A stretch of 64,000 nucleotides of DNA, taken from assembly GCA_963714875.1 (NCBI GenBank), contig CAVQQI010000010.1:124001-188000 (forward strand), given 5' to 3'. This document shows positions 1 to 8,072 of the stretch, in pieces (the first letter of the stretch is position 1; the number at the start of each line of letters is the position of its first letter). The position numbers and the translations under genes are program-made. This DNA comes from JBAOHV01 sp963714875 (GTDB taxonomy: Bacteria > Actinomycetota > Acidimicrobiia > Acidimicrobiales > Microtrichaceae). Below the pieces are notes generated by a model. The model was given only the letters and a program-made list of their open reading frames with translations. It did no database searches and was not told the origin of the DNA.

Positions 1-713
1 AGATCCACACCGCCAAGGTGTCCAGGGTCGACCTCACAGAACGACCGTTCAAGATCTGGGTGGGCTCTCCCGAGGGCGAGCCGACGCACCTCGCCCACTC
101 GGTGATCGTCTCGACCGGGGCCCAATCGCTGATGCTCGGGCTGGACGCGGAACGTCGGCTGCTCGGCCACGGACTCTCGACCTGTGCCACATGTGACGGG
201 TTCTTCTTCCGCGACCAGGACATCGCCGTCATCGGTGGTGGCGACTCGGCCCTCGAAGAAGCGCTGTTCCTCGCCAGATTCGGCCGCAGCGTCACCGTCA
301 TCCACCGCCGCGACACCTTGCGCGCCTCGAAGATCATGCAGGCGCGGGCCATGGAGCACCCCAAGATCACCTTCCTGTGGAACACCGTCGTGGAGGACAT
401 CGTCGGCGAGACGTCGGTCGAGGCGTTGGCGCTGCGTGACGTCATCACCGGAGCAACGTCGACCGCTCCGTTCAGCGGGGTGTTCGTCGCGATCGGCCAC
501 CGTCCCAACACCGATCTGTTCACCGGACAGCTCGAGCTGAAGGACAACGGCTATCTCGTCACACTCGACGGCACGTCGCGCACCAACATCGAGGGTGTGT
601 TCGCCGCTGGTGACGTCCAGGACGATTGGTACCGCCAGGCGATCACCGCAGCCGGCAGCGGTTGCATGGCGGCGATCGACGCGGAGCGCTGGCTCGAGGA
701 GCAGGGCCACTGA
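1..713 (+). CDS. trxB: Thioredoxin-disulfide reductase, 5'-truncated by window edge
   Basis: This is the C-terminal two thirds of TrxB, the FAD enzyme that passes NADPH electrons to thioredoxin in the cytosol. The reading frame is open from the left edge (in frame from base 3), so the start lies outside. The redox-active CATC pair is at about bases 180-195 (CATCDG), followed by the NADPH-binding GGGDSALEE and HRRDxLRAS motifs. The C-terminal GVFAAGDV segment contacts FAD. trxA follows 145 bases downstream, the usual trxB-trxA pairing near actinobacterial origins. Family assignment is secure. Confidence 0.96.
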   Translation, partial: IHTAKVSRVDLTERPFKIWVGSPEGEPTHLAHSVIVSTGAQSLMLGLDAERRLLGHGLSTCATCDGFFFRDQDIAVIGGGDSALEEALFLARFGRSVTVIHRRDTLRASKIMQARAMEHPKITFLWNTVVEDIVGETSVEALALRDVITGATSTAPFSGVFVAIGHRPNTDLFTGQLELKDNGYLVTLDGTSRTNIEGVFAAGDVQDDWYRQAITAAGSGCMAAIDAERWLEEQGH

Positions 714-738
714 CGACGTTGCCAGCCCTGTCGCCACC

Positions 739-780
739 GTGGGAGCGGAATGGCCCACAGCACCAACGGGTTGCTCCCAC
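739..780. repeat. Inverted repeat between trxB and trxA
   Basis: GTGGGAGC at 739-746 pairs with GCTCCCAC at 773-780 around a 26-base loop. It lies in the 144-base gap before trxA. It could attenuate read-through or be chance in GC-rich DNA; no T-run follows. Confidence 0.3.
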
Positions 781-857
781 GCCCGTGCAGCCCGCCCGAT
801 CCACTCGTCGTGGTCTGCACATCACAGCACTTGATCACCTCAACAAAGGACCATCCC

Positions 858-1184
858 ATGTCGGGTTCCATCAGCCAGCTCAGTGAGGCCACCTTCGCCG
901 AAGAGGTCAACGCAGCGTCGGAGGCCGTCCTGGTCGACTTCTGGGCGGAGTGGTGCGGCCCGTGCAAGACCATCGCACCGATCCTGGAGGAGCTCGCCGT
1001 AGAGCACCCCGGCACGCTCCGCATCGCCAAGGTCGACGTCGATGAGAACCAGGGTCTCGCCCGCCAGTACGGCGTGCAGAGCATCCCGACCATGATCGTG
1101 TTCAAGGACGGAGCAGAGGTCCACCGCATGGTGGGCGCACGGGGCAAGGCGCAGATCCTCGAGGATCTGAGCAGCTACCTCTGA
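858..1184 (+). CDS. trxA: Thioredoxin
   Basis: A 108-residue cytosolic thioredoxin that reduces protein disulfides and is itself recycled by TrxB. The active site is WCGPC at about residue 32, followed by the conserved cis-proline region (QSIPTM). The frame is open further upstream to 750, but the ATG at 858 was chosen because it is preceded by AAAGGA at 845-850 and gives the standard thioredoxin length and N-terminus (MSGSISQL). The next gene starts 13 bases after the stop, so trxB, trxA and the CwlM-like gene probably form one transcription unit. Confidence 0.96.
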   Translation: MSGSISQLSEATFAEEVNAASEAVLVDFWAEWCGPCKTIAPILEELAVEHPGTLRIAKVDVDENQGLARQYGVQSIPTMIVFKDGAEVHRMVGARGKAQILEDLSSYL

Positions 1185-1197
1185 GCGTGCTCGTCAC

Positions 1198-2202
1198 GTG
1201 ACGACCGCTCCCCCCACCCCGGAGGTTCTCATCGCCCTCGCGTCGCTCCCACTCCTGGTCGGTTCCTCCGGACCCGACGTCGCCGACCTCCAGCGTCGCC
1301 TGCGCGCCGCCGGCTACCCCGTGGCAGAGGTGACGAGCGAGTACGACGCCTCGACCCGCGACGCGGTCCTCGGGTTCCAAGCAGCGGTCGGACTCGAGCC
1401 TGACGGCGTCTGCGACGCCAACACCTGGTCCGCGCTGGTCGAGGCAGGCTTCACCCTGGGGACCAGACTCGTCTGTCTCCGTTCGCCGATGATGCGCGGC
1501 GACGACGTCTCCGAACTCCAACTGCGCCTCGGGGCACTGGGGTTCGATGCAGGGAGGGTGGATGGCATCTTCGGACCCATGACCCAGGCTGCGGTCGGGG
1601 ACTTCCAACGCAACGCGGGCCTCGTGAGCGACGAAGTGTGCGGTCCAGAGACCATCGCGTCACTCCGACGACTCGAGGGTCGCGGTGGCGACGCGCCGAT
1701 CACCGGTGTCCGTGAGCGTGAACGGTTGCGGCGGCGGGCCGGATCATCCGCACAGCTCCGCATCGCCGTCGGCGCCGTGGGCCCGCCCGAACCGGTCATC
1801 ACCTCGCTCGCAGCGGAGCTCCAACTCGCAGGGGTCTCGACCCTGTTGCTGTCCGACGAGTGGTCGGCCCAAGCCACCTCGACCAACGAGTTCGCTGCGG
1901 ACGTCTACGTCGGACTGACCGTCTCGGACTCCCCGATCGTCGAGGCGGCGTACTTCTCGGTACCGGGGTACGAGTCCGCCGGCGGTCGCCATCTGGCACA
2001 GCTCATCCTGCGGGAACTTCCCGCTGCCCCCGGTTGGGCCATCGGCGTGGCCACCGGCAAGCGACACCCCATCCTGCGTGAGACTCGCCCGCCGGCAGTG
2101 CTGCTCAAGCTGGGCGACCCGCAGATGCTGGCCACGAACCAGGATCTGGTGGTGGCCTCGCTGGTCCGGGCGTTGGATTCCTGGGCAGCAGAGCCCTGCT
2201 GA
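1198..2202 (+). CDS. CwlM-like peptidoglycan-binding protein with degenerate amidase domain
   Basis: A 334-residue protein with a GTG start at 1198. Two peptidoglycan-binding type-1 repeats lie at about residues 20-75 and 97-155 (DVADLQRRLRAAGYPV; DVSELQLRLGALGF). The C-terminal third (about 180-334) follows the amidase_3 fold pattern but shows none of the expected zinc ligands: the DPGHGG-like start reads AVGAVGPPE, the His-Ala motif reads VGLTVSDS, and the final Glu motif reads VLLKLGDP. There is no signal peptide, so it should be cytosolic. In mycobacteria CwlM occupies this locus and acts as a non-enzymatic regulator of MurA. A similar regulatory role here is inferred. Confidence 0.82.
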   Translation: MTTAPPTPEVLIALASLPLLVGSSGPDVADLQRRLRAAGYPVAEVTSEYDASTRDAVLGFQAAVGLEPDGVCDANTWSALVEAGFTLGTRLVCLRSPMMRGDDVSELQLRLGALGFDAGRVDGIFGPMTQAAVGDFQRNAGLVSDEVCGPETIASLRRLEGRGGDAPITGVRERERLRRRAGSSAQLRIAVGAVGPPEPVITSLAAELQLAGVSTLLLSDEWSAQATSTNEFAADVYVGLTVSDSPIVEAAYFSVPGYESAGGRHLAQLILRELPAAPGWAIGVATGKRHPILRETRPPAVLLKLGDPQMLATNQDLVVASLVRALDSWAAEPC

Positions 2203-2261
2203 GGGTGCTCGTGGGCCCTCGCTGGCGAGCAGAGCGCACCGCGGTCGAGACCTCGATCACC

Positions 2262-2316
2262 ACTTCAGCCTTCACCTGAAGTTTGGGTTAACCACAGGCT
2301 TTCGCACAGCCTGTGG
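2262..2316. terminator. Two hairpins between convergent cwlM-like and parB genes
   Basis: ACTTCAG (2262-2268) pairs with CTGAAGT (2276-2282), then TTT follows. A second stem, CCACAGGCT (2292-2300) with AGCCTGTGG (2308-2316), comes next. They lie between two convergent genes and fit a bidirectional terminator, although the T-runs are short. Confidence 0.55.
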
Positions 2317-2320
2317 ATAA
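2288..2320. promoter_or_regulatory. DnaA-box pair in the parB 3' flank
   Basis: TTAACCACA at 2288-2296 (8 of 9 to TTATCCACA) faces TGTGGATAA at 2312-2320, a perfect consensus DnaA box on the minus strand. The two boxes form the arms of the second hairpin described for this gap. They are about 8.6 kb from the dnaA-dnaN intergenic region, so they may be an outlying DnaA-binding or titration site. Confidence 0.5.
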
Positions 2321-2352
2321 GCTCTCCGTGAGCCTGAACCCCCTCCGGATCG

Positions 2353-3267
2353 CTACTCGATGATCAACCGGTAGATGCGCTCGAGGTCCTCGAGATTGGC
2401 GAAATCGATCGTCACCTTCCCGCGCTTCGACGTCATCGCGATCGACACCCTGGTGTCCAGCCGGCTCGCCAGCAGTTCCTCGAGCTCCAACAGACCCGGG
2501 GGGCGTAGCTTGCGGTCAGCCGGTTCCTCCCCGTCATCCGGCCGTGCGTCGGAGTGCTCGGGCTCGTCGCCAGCGGTCGTGCCCAGTCCCGCCTCCAGCT
2601 CCAGACGCTCCTTCACCAAGCGTTCGAGGTCACGAACACTCAGCGTCTCGGCAACCGACCGACGGGCGAGCAACTCCTGGTACGAGCGATCCGGGTGGCC
2701 CAACAACGCCTTGGCGTGCCCTGCGGAGATCAATCCCTCGCCGACGAGCTTCTGCACCGACGGGGGGAGTTGGAAGAGCCGCAGTTGGTTGGCCACTGCG
2801 GAACGGCTCTTGCCGACCCGCTTGGCTACCTGGTCCTGGGTGAGACCGAAGTCCTCGATCAGCTGCTGGTAGGCGGCCGCCTCCTCGAGCGCGTTCAGGT
2901 CCTGACGGTGGAGGTTCTCCACCAGCGCCTGCTCCAACGATGACACGTCGTCGGTGACCCGCACGATCGCCGGAATCGTCGGCAAGCCAGCGCGTTTCGC
3001 CGCCCGCCACCGCCGCTCGCCAGCGATCAGCTCGAAACCGTCGTCCGTGGCACGTACCAACACCGGCTGCAGCACGCCGAGCTCCCGGACCGAGTCGGTC
3101 AGGCCCTCCAGCGACTCCTCGTCGAACGCGCGACGCGGTTGGAGCGGATTGGGACGAACCAACCCGATCGACAGCTCCTGGAGACCGGCGGCGCCACCCT
3201 CCTCGGTTGTCTCTGCCGCTGGGATCAGCGCGGTCAAACCCCGTCCGAGTCCACCCTTACGAGCCAC
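2353..3267 (-). CDS. parB: Chromosome partitioning protein ParB
   Basis: A 304-residue ParB that loads at parS and spreads as a CTP-dependent clamp. The N-terminus has the LGRGLTALIP segment that contacts ParA. The CTP/ParB-Srx domain (NPLQPRR, GERRWRA) is followed by a helix-turn-helix (LTQDQVAKRVGKSRSAVANQL) and a C-terminal dimerisation segment ending in LERIYRLI. The GTG at 3267-3265 was chosen over the longer frame to 3309 because it starts the conserved VARKGGLGRGL segment and overlaps the parA stop by 11 bases, which indicates coupled translation. Confidence 0.96.
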   Translation of the reverse strand: MARKGGLGRGLTALIPAAETTEEGGAAGLQELSIGLVRPNPLQPRRAFDEESLEGLTDSVRELGVLQPVLVRATDDGFELIAGERRWRAAKRAGLPTIPAIVRVTDDVSSLEQALVENLHRQDLNALEEAAAYQQLIEDFGLTQDQVAKRVGKSRSAVANQLRLFQLPPSVQKLVGEGLISAGHAKALLGHPDRSYQELLARRSVAETLSVRDLERLVKERLELEAGLGTTAGDEPEHSDARPDDGEEPADRKLRPPGLLELEELLASRLDTRVSIAMTSKRGKVTIDFANLEDLERIYRLIIE

Positions 3268-4150
3268 CGCTGACCTCCCGTGCCAGTTCTCTGTACGCGA
3301 CCGCACCACGCGAGCTGGGATCGAACGTCGTGATGGGCTTGCCGAACGAAGGTGCCTCGGACAACCGGATGTTGCGAGGGATCACGTTCCGACAGACGGT
3401 GGCACCGAAATGCGCTCGAACTTCGGAGGCGACCTGTTCGCCCAGCCGGGTCCGTGCGTCGTACATCACCAACACGATCGCAGAGATCTCCAGCTCGGCG
3501 TTCAGGTTCCGCTGCACCAGGTCCACATTCCGCGTGAGCTGACCCAGGCCCTCCAGGGCGTAGTACTCACACTGGATCGGGACGACCACCTCGGTGGCAG
3601 CAACGAGCGCGTTCACCGTCAGCAGTCCCAACGACGGTGGACAATCGATGAGCACGTAGTCGTAGTCCTCGATCACCTCGCTCAGCGCTCGCTTGAGCTT
3701 GCTCTCACGACTGAAGGCGGGAACCAGTTCGATCTCTGCCCCAGCCAGATCGAGACTTGCCGGAGCGACGAACAGCCCCTTGACCTCGGTCGGCTCGATG
3801 CATTCGTCGAGCGACACGTCGTTCAGCAGCACGTCGTACATCGTGTACTCGAGCGTCCTGGGGTTGATGCCGAGACCCGTCGTCGCGTTGCCCTGGGGGT
3901 CCAGATCGATGACGAGCACCCGGTAGTCCAACTCGGCCAACGACGCTCCGAGGTTCACCGTCGTCGTGGTCTTGCCCACGCCGCCCTTCTGGTTGGCCAC
4001 CGCCATGATGCGAGGAAGGGGCCGCTGCGACACCGCGGGCGAGTCGTCCTCCGGTTGGCTGACTGGTGCCAGCTCCGCGTTCTCGGACCCGCCGACGCCG
4101 TCATCGACCGGAGCCGACTCGCTGCCGTCGGAGATGGTCGGCCTCGGCAT
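3257..4150 (-). CDS. parA: Chromosome partitioning ATPase ParA
   Basis: A Walker-type ATPase that binds the nucleoid and moves ParB-parS complexes. The deviant Walker A KGGVGKTTT lies near residue 55, followed by DLDPQGN and DCPPSLG. The first 45 residues are acidic and Pro/Ser-rich, as in other actinobacterial ParA proteins. The ATG at 4150 has no ribosome-binding site. A better start, ATG at 4298-4296 with GGGAG five bases upstream, opens a similar Ser/Pro/Asp-rich segment in another frame that runs into this gene. One extra base between about 4140 and 4190 would join the two into a protein of about 346 residues. Confidence 0.93.
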   Translation of the reverse strand: MPRPTISDGSESAPVDDGVGGSENAELAPVSQPEDDSPAVSQRPLPRIMAVANQKGGVGKTTTTVNLGASLAELDYRVLVIDLDPQGNATTGLGINPRTLEYTMYDVLLNDVSLDECIEPTEVKGLFVAPASLDLAGAEIELVPAFSRESKLKRALSEVIEDYDYVLIDCPPSLGLLTVNALVAATEVVVPIQCEYYALEGLGQLTRNVDLVQRNLNAELEISAIVLVMYDARTRLGEQVASEVRAHFGATVCRNVIPRNIRLSEAPSFGKPITTFDPSSRGAVAYRELAREVSGGS

Positions 4151-4439
4151 CGACCGACGGCGGTGGCGAGATCCCGGTTCCTGCCGGCGCTACCGCTGCA
4201 GGAGTTCCCGGTACCGATGAGCCGAACCCGGTTGATCCGGACGACGGATCGTCGTCGGATCGGGGCGCCGACTCGCCGGAAGGTTGGACGTCACTCATCC
4301 GTGCTCCCAGAACAGAACGTGCACACGCCGAGGTGGCGCGGGCCAATCCTTCACCTCCCAGCCCTCGGGGTCAAGCATTCAACCCGGATCCCTCCAGGTC
4401 GACTCCCTCCCGTCCCACGACCGACCGGTCATGACATCT

Positions 4440-4473
4440 GCGCGGTGCTGTTCCACGTGGAACAGCACCGCGC
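4440..4473. promoter_or_regulatory. parS site inside a 34-bp perfect palindrome
   Basis: The 16-mer TGTTCCACGTGGAACA at 4449-4464 is an exact parS consensus. The symmetry continues nine bases on each side without a mismatch, so all of 4440-4473 is self-complementary. ParB from the adjacent gene is the expected ligand. Confidence 0.95.
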
Positions 4474-4906
4474 GTCAGACCGTCGAGCACACCGCGGCTC
4501 GCACTCGTCTCGGCATCAACGGCACCGCAGGACCACCCGCTGGACCAGTGGCGCTCGAGCACCCGACGCTCCCGGCACCGCCGTGTGGGCGCTCTCGCCC
4601 CACGACCCGTGCCGCCCGACTGTCCTGCTGCCCACGGGTCCTGGCGGGCGACCACATCTGCGCCGTGAGATCCGACCGAGATCCGCCGGCGCCCACCAGA
4701 GAGATGGAGCTCACTCCTGCTCAGGCGCCAGCGGTGTTGACGGCGGACCGGGAGTCGTTCCGCCCGGGACCTGTTGCACGTGTGGCGCACCCACTCGGAG
4801 TCCGCGCCGTGGCTGCTCCACCCGCCCGCCCGCTGCACACACGCCCTCACCGAACGGGTGCACGCCGGCTCTGTCGGAGCGCCACTCGAGGCCGTTCGTC
4901 ACGGAA

Positions 4907-4950
4907 CACAGGGTCGCCGATGTTCCACGTGGAACGTCGGCGACCCTGTG
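4907..4950. promoter_or_regulatory. parS site inside a 44-bp near-perfect palindrome
   Basis: TGTTCCACGTGGAACG at 4921-4936 matches parS at 15 of 16 positions. The flanks continue the dyad from 4907 to 4950 (CACAGGGTCGCCGA on the left, TCGGCGACCCTGTG on the right), with a single mismatched pair at 4921/4936. The centre coincides with the parS centre. Confidence 0.93.
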
Positions 4951-5179
4951 GACCGTTCCCTGATCGGCGAGGATCTGCAGCGATCTCCTGGCGGGACCGC
5001 CTGTCCGAGGAGTCAGACCTGATCGAGCAGCCCCCGCTCGGAAGGCGGACCTAGAGGTGTGGTCCGCCCGCGCTGCCGACTCGCCAGCGAGTCCCCGGAC
5101 TCGTCCCTGCTCAGGTCGGCACCGTTGCGGGGTGCGCACGACCGCCATCATGAGGCCGTCGCAGCGCTGGCCTGTGGTC

Positions 5180-5833
5180 CTAGAAGAGCGGGCGTTTCGC
5201 CGGCACGCCGGTGCGACGGGGGTAGCGGGCGTCGACCGCAGCCACTGATCGGACGATCTGTACGGTGGCAACCTCGGTGGACCGTCGCTCGACGACCTCG
5301 AGTCCGAGCCTCGACAGTCCGGACGCGGGCCAGCGCGTCATGTCCGGTGACGGGGGCTCGCTGACGAGGAGCACCCCCCTCGACGGGATGAGAAATCCGA
5401 CGGCACATTCGGCAGTGACAGCAGGAGGACCGAAGCTGCGAGCGATCACCACGTGGAACGTGCCGCGCAGCCGTGGGTCACGAGCCAGGACCTCTGCCCG
5501 ACCGCACACCACCTCTGCGCTGACATCCAGCTGCAGCGTCGAGACCGCCTCCTCGAGAAATCGGCACCTACGCTGCATGGCATCCAGCAGCACGGTACGG
5601 ATGCGGGGAAACGCGACGGCGATCGCCAAACCGGGAATCCCGCCGCCACTGCCCAGGTCCAGCACTCGGAGGTGCTCAGCACCCGACGGGTCGTCGAGCA
5701 CGTGCTCCTCGACGATCTGGAGGAACGCCTGCGCGTGGCGGACATGGTCCTCGACACGGCCCGGACCCAGGAACCCGAGCTCCTGGCTCCGACCCAGCAC
5801 GTCGTGCAGGGGTCGTGACGACTCGTCGTTCAC
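5180..5833 (-). CDS. rsmG: 16S rRNA (guanine-N7) methyltransferase RsmG
   Basis: An AdoMet-dependent enzyme that methylates N7 of G527 (E. coli numbering) in 16S rRNA. The SAM-binding motif LDLGSGGGIPGLAIA lies near residue 60. A later GRAEVLARD and FHVVIARSFG fit the RsmG fold. The frame is open upstream to 5995 but that part is Arg-rich; the GTG at 5833 gives 217 residues, close to the family length. No strong ribosome-binding site precedes either choice, so the start is uncertain. It sits between the parS region and jag, as in other actinobacteria. Confidence 0.88.
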   Translation of the reverse strand: MNDESSRPLHDVLGRSQELGFLGPGRVEDHVRHAQAFLQIVEEHVLDDPSGAEHLRVLDLGSGGGIPGLAIAVAFPRIRTVLLDAMQRRCRFLEEAVSTLQLDVSAEVVCGRAEVLARDPRLRGTFHVVIARSFGPPAVTAECAVGFLIPSRGVLLVSEPPSPDMTRWPASGLSRLGLEVVERRSTEVATVQIVRSVAAVDARYPRRTGVPAKRPLF

Positions 5834-6009
5834 GTCGGCCGGTTCCACGTGGTCCGCAACTGGTTCAGCATCCACCCCACCGATCCTTGCACGTCCGGCC
5901 ACCATGGGCCGGCCACCGTCCCCGATCGGCGCCCGGACGCGACGACGGGCACCCACCGGGGTGCCCGTCGTCGGCCGTCGCTGTGTGCGCAGCACCGCTG
6001 GCCAGTGGA

Positions 6010-6903
6010 TCAGGCCTTGCGCAGCACCACTCGTCGGCGGGGGTCCTCGCCCTCGGAGGACGACACCACGCCGTCGATGCCCGCGGCCACGTCGTGCACC
6101 TGCTTGCGGTCCATGCTGGACATGACCTCGAAGACCACCTCGACGCCGTCATCGAGCACCTGCTGTCCCGCATCGGTGACGAACTCGGTCAGCGACTCGC
6201 TACGGCGGGTCCGGATGCCGTTGACGTCCACGCGGATCTTGGCGTATTCACGACTTCCCGCCTGACGCTGCAGGGTGTTGCGAGCGATCTCCTGTACGGC
6301 GTCCAGCGTCGCCAGTCGCGGCCCGACGAGCAATCCCAGATCCTCACCCTCCAGGTTCACTGTCAGCTCGTTGTCGACCATCGTCGAAGCTGCAGTCGCG
6401 GTCAGGCCGAACGATGTCGCCAGTTCCGTCAGGAACTCCTCGAGCACCTGCATCTGCTCCTTCTCGTCCATGGGCTCACGCGGCGTGTCGCCACCCGAGC
6501 GGGATGATCCGGCGGGACGACGCTTGGCACCAGACCGACCGGCGGACGCCTTGGCGTCATCAGGCCCTGCTGCGGATGACGGAGTCGATGCCGCACTGCT
6601 GCCGGCATCAGCCGCCGGCGACGGCGCGCTGGCAGCGGAGTCGTTCGAGCCTTTCGCAGTCGAGGCGGCTTCCTGACGGTCATCGCCCTTCTTCGAGCGA
6701 CGCCGACGTTCGGTCTTCGCCGGGGGAGCGAGTGGAACGATCCGCGCTCGTACCCGAGCAGCCCCACGGGTGCGCCCGAACAGACCGCTCTTGGGCTCCT
6801 CGATCAGCTCGAACTCCGCATCCTTGGCGTCGACGCCCAGTTGGTCCAGCGCCAGATCCTTGGCCTCGTCGACAGTCTTTCCTGTTGTCTCTACCCATTC
6901 CAC
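6010..6903 (-). CDS. jag: Jag/KhpB family RNA-binding protein (Jag-N, KH, R3H)
   Basis: A 297-residue protein. The N-terminal Jag domain (about 1-55, EWVETTGKTVDEAKDLALDQ) is followed by a low-complexity Ala/Ser linker of about 90 residues. A KH domain and a C-terminal R3H domain with the DRKQVH signature follow. Jag proteins bind RNA and work with KhpA in cell-wall and division control. The ATG at 6903 lies eight bases after the probable true stop of yidC, in the conserved yidC-jag-rsmG order. The linker is longer than in many homologues. Confidence 0.93.
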   Translation of the reverse strand: MEWVETTGKTVDEAKDLALDQLGVDAKDAEFELIEEPKSGLFGRTRGAARVRARIVPLAPPAKTERRRRSKKGDDRQEAASTAKGSNDSAASAPSPAADAGSSAASTPSSAAGPDDAKASAGRSGAKRRPAGSSRSGGDTPREPMDEKEQMQVLEEFLTELATSFGLTATAASTMVDNELTVNLEGEDLGLLVGPRLATLDAVQEIARNTLQRQAGSREYAKIRVDVNGIRTRRSESLTEFVTDAGQQVLDDGVEVVFEVMSSMDRKQVHDVAAGIDGVVSSSEGEDPRRRVVLRKA

Positions 6904-6910
6904 TGCGTGT

Positions 6911-8072
6911 TCACTGTTCCTTCGGTGTTTGGGGACCTCGGCGCTTCTCGCCTGAACGGCGAGTGTTGACGGGAGCCGTCTTGGCCGAGCTCGACGTGGT
7001 CCCTCCTGACGAGCTCTGTCCCGAGGTCTTCTTGTGGGCAGCCTGACTCTTCACGCTCTTTCCGGGCGTGGAGGGCTTGGCCTTGGTCGTGGTGGACGTG
7101 CCGCCGGAGCCGTTCGACTTGGCGTTCTGTGTCGCCTTCTTCTTGGCCGAACCAGTGCCCTCCAGTTCGGCCTTCTTGCTGTTGCCGCGAGCTTCCCGAC
7201 TTCTCCGAGGCAGTTGCCTCGATCGGCTCGTCCTGATGCTCCTTACGATAGATGCTGCGGGTGATGTAGGCGTTCGTGCCGATCCGACAGAAGTTCTGCG
7301 TGCACCAGTACAACGCCAGACCCGCCGGGAAGCCGTAGGAGAAGATCGGCAGGAAGAACGGCATGAACTTCATGATCATCTGCTGCTGCGGATTCACGTT
7401 GCCCGAGGTGTTGCGGGCCTGGAGTTGGCGGTTCTGGTACAACCCGGTCGCCAGCATGATCCCCAGCAGGAGGAGGTAGGGGAGCGCCACGAGCAACCCC
7501 TTGCCCATCGCCTGGGCTGCAGAGAGCGACAGATCCATGCCGAGGAAGTTCATGTCGTTCGTGGTGCTGAGCGCCTTGTACATCGTGGTGTTCGTGTTCA
7601 AGTGCTCCGGGGTGAAGAGCTGGTTCGTCAAGATCCAGGGGGTGGTGTCCAAGCCCAGGTTCGTCTGCGCCACGATCTGGCCGGCTCCCGAGCCGAGCCC
7701 TCCGGGGCGCACCGTCAGACCGCGCAGCAGCTGGTACATGATGATGAAGACCGGCATCTGCGCCAACAACGGGAGACAGCCGCCCAAGGGGTTGATCTGG
7801 TTCTCCCGATAGAACGCCATCAACTCCTGGTTGAGCTTCTCCCGATCGTCCTTGTACTTCTCCTGCAACCGCTTCATCTCCGGCTGCAGCCGCTGCATCT
7901 GGAGCATCGACCGAGTGCTCTTCACCGTCAGGGGGGTGATGAGCGTCATGACCAGCACGGTCAGACCCATGATCGCCAGGCCGAACCCCGCGCTGGGCCG
8001 GATCCCGGGTGGGACCAAGGTGTAGAAGAAGTTCAGCACCGAGGCGAGCGCATCGAAGAACTGTTCGAACAT
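6911..8072 (-). CDS. yidC: Membrane protein insertase YidC, frame broken near 7195
   Basis: YidC inserts and folds inner-membrane proteins. The ATG at 8072 is preceded by AGAAGG and begins a hydrophobic N-terminus. The conserved core contains LQPEMKRLQEKYKDD, the NPLGGCLPLLAQMPVF segment and later membrane helices. As sequenced, the frame continues past about 7195 into an atypical Gln/His/Arg-rich tail ending at 6891. In the neighbouring frame the same DNA encodes a Lys/Ser/Thr-rich basic tail (GNSKKAELEGTGSAKKKA, ending TPKEQ) with a stop at 6911, the normal type of YidC C-terminus. A single extra base near 7190-7200 explains this. Confidence 0.9.

Larger units (their letters stand above)
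4299..5179. other. Non-coding parS region between parA and rsmG
   Basis: An 880-base stretch with no convincing gene. The open frames inside it are Arg/Pro-rich shadows without ribosome-binding sites or recognisable domains. It holds two parS palindromes (4440-4473 and 4907-4950) and is the likely centromere core. The parA promoter should lie at its left end. Confidence 0.7.

Noticed and set aside
4371..5271. Minus-strand open frames in the parS region
   Set aside because: No ribosome-binding sites, no domains and Arg/Gly-rich composition; they cross both parS palindromes.
5841..5856. GGTTCCACGTGGTCCG as a fourth parS
   Set aside because: Only about 12 of 16 match, and one half-site is broken. 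A similar half-match at about 5449-5460 was also dropped.
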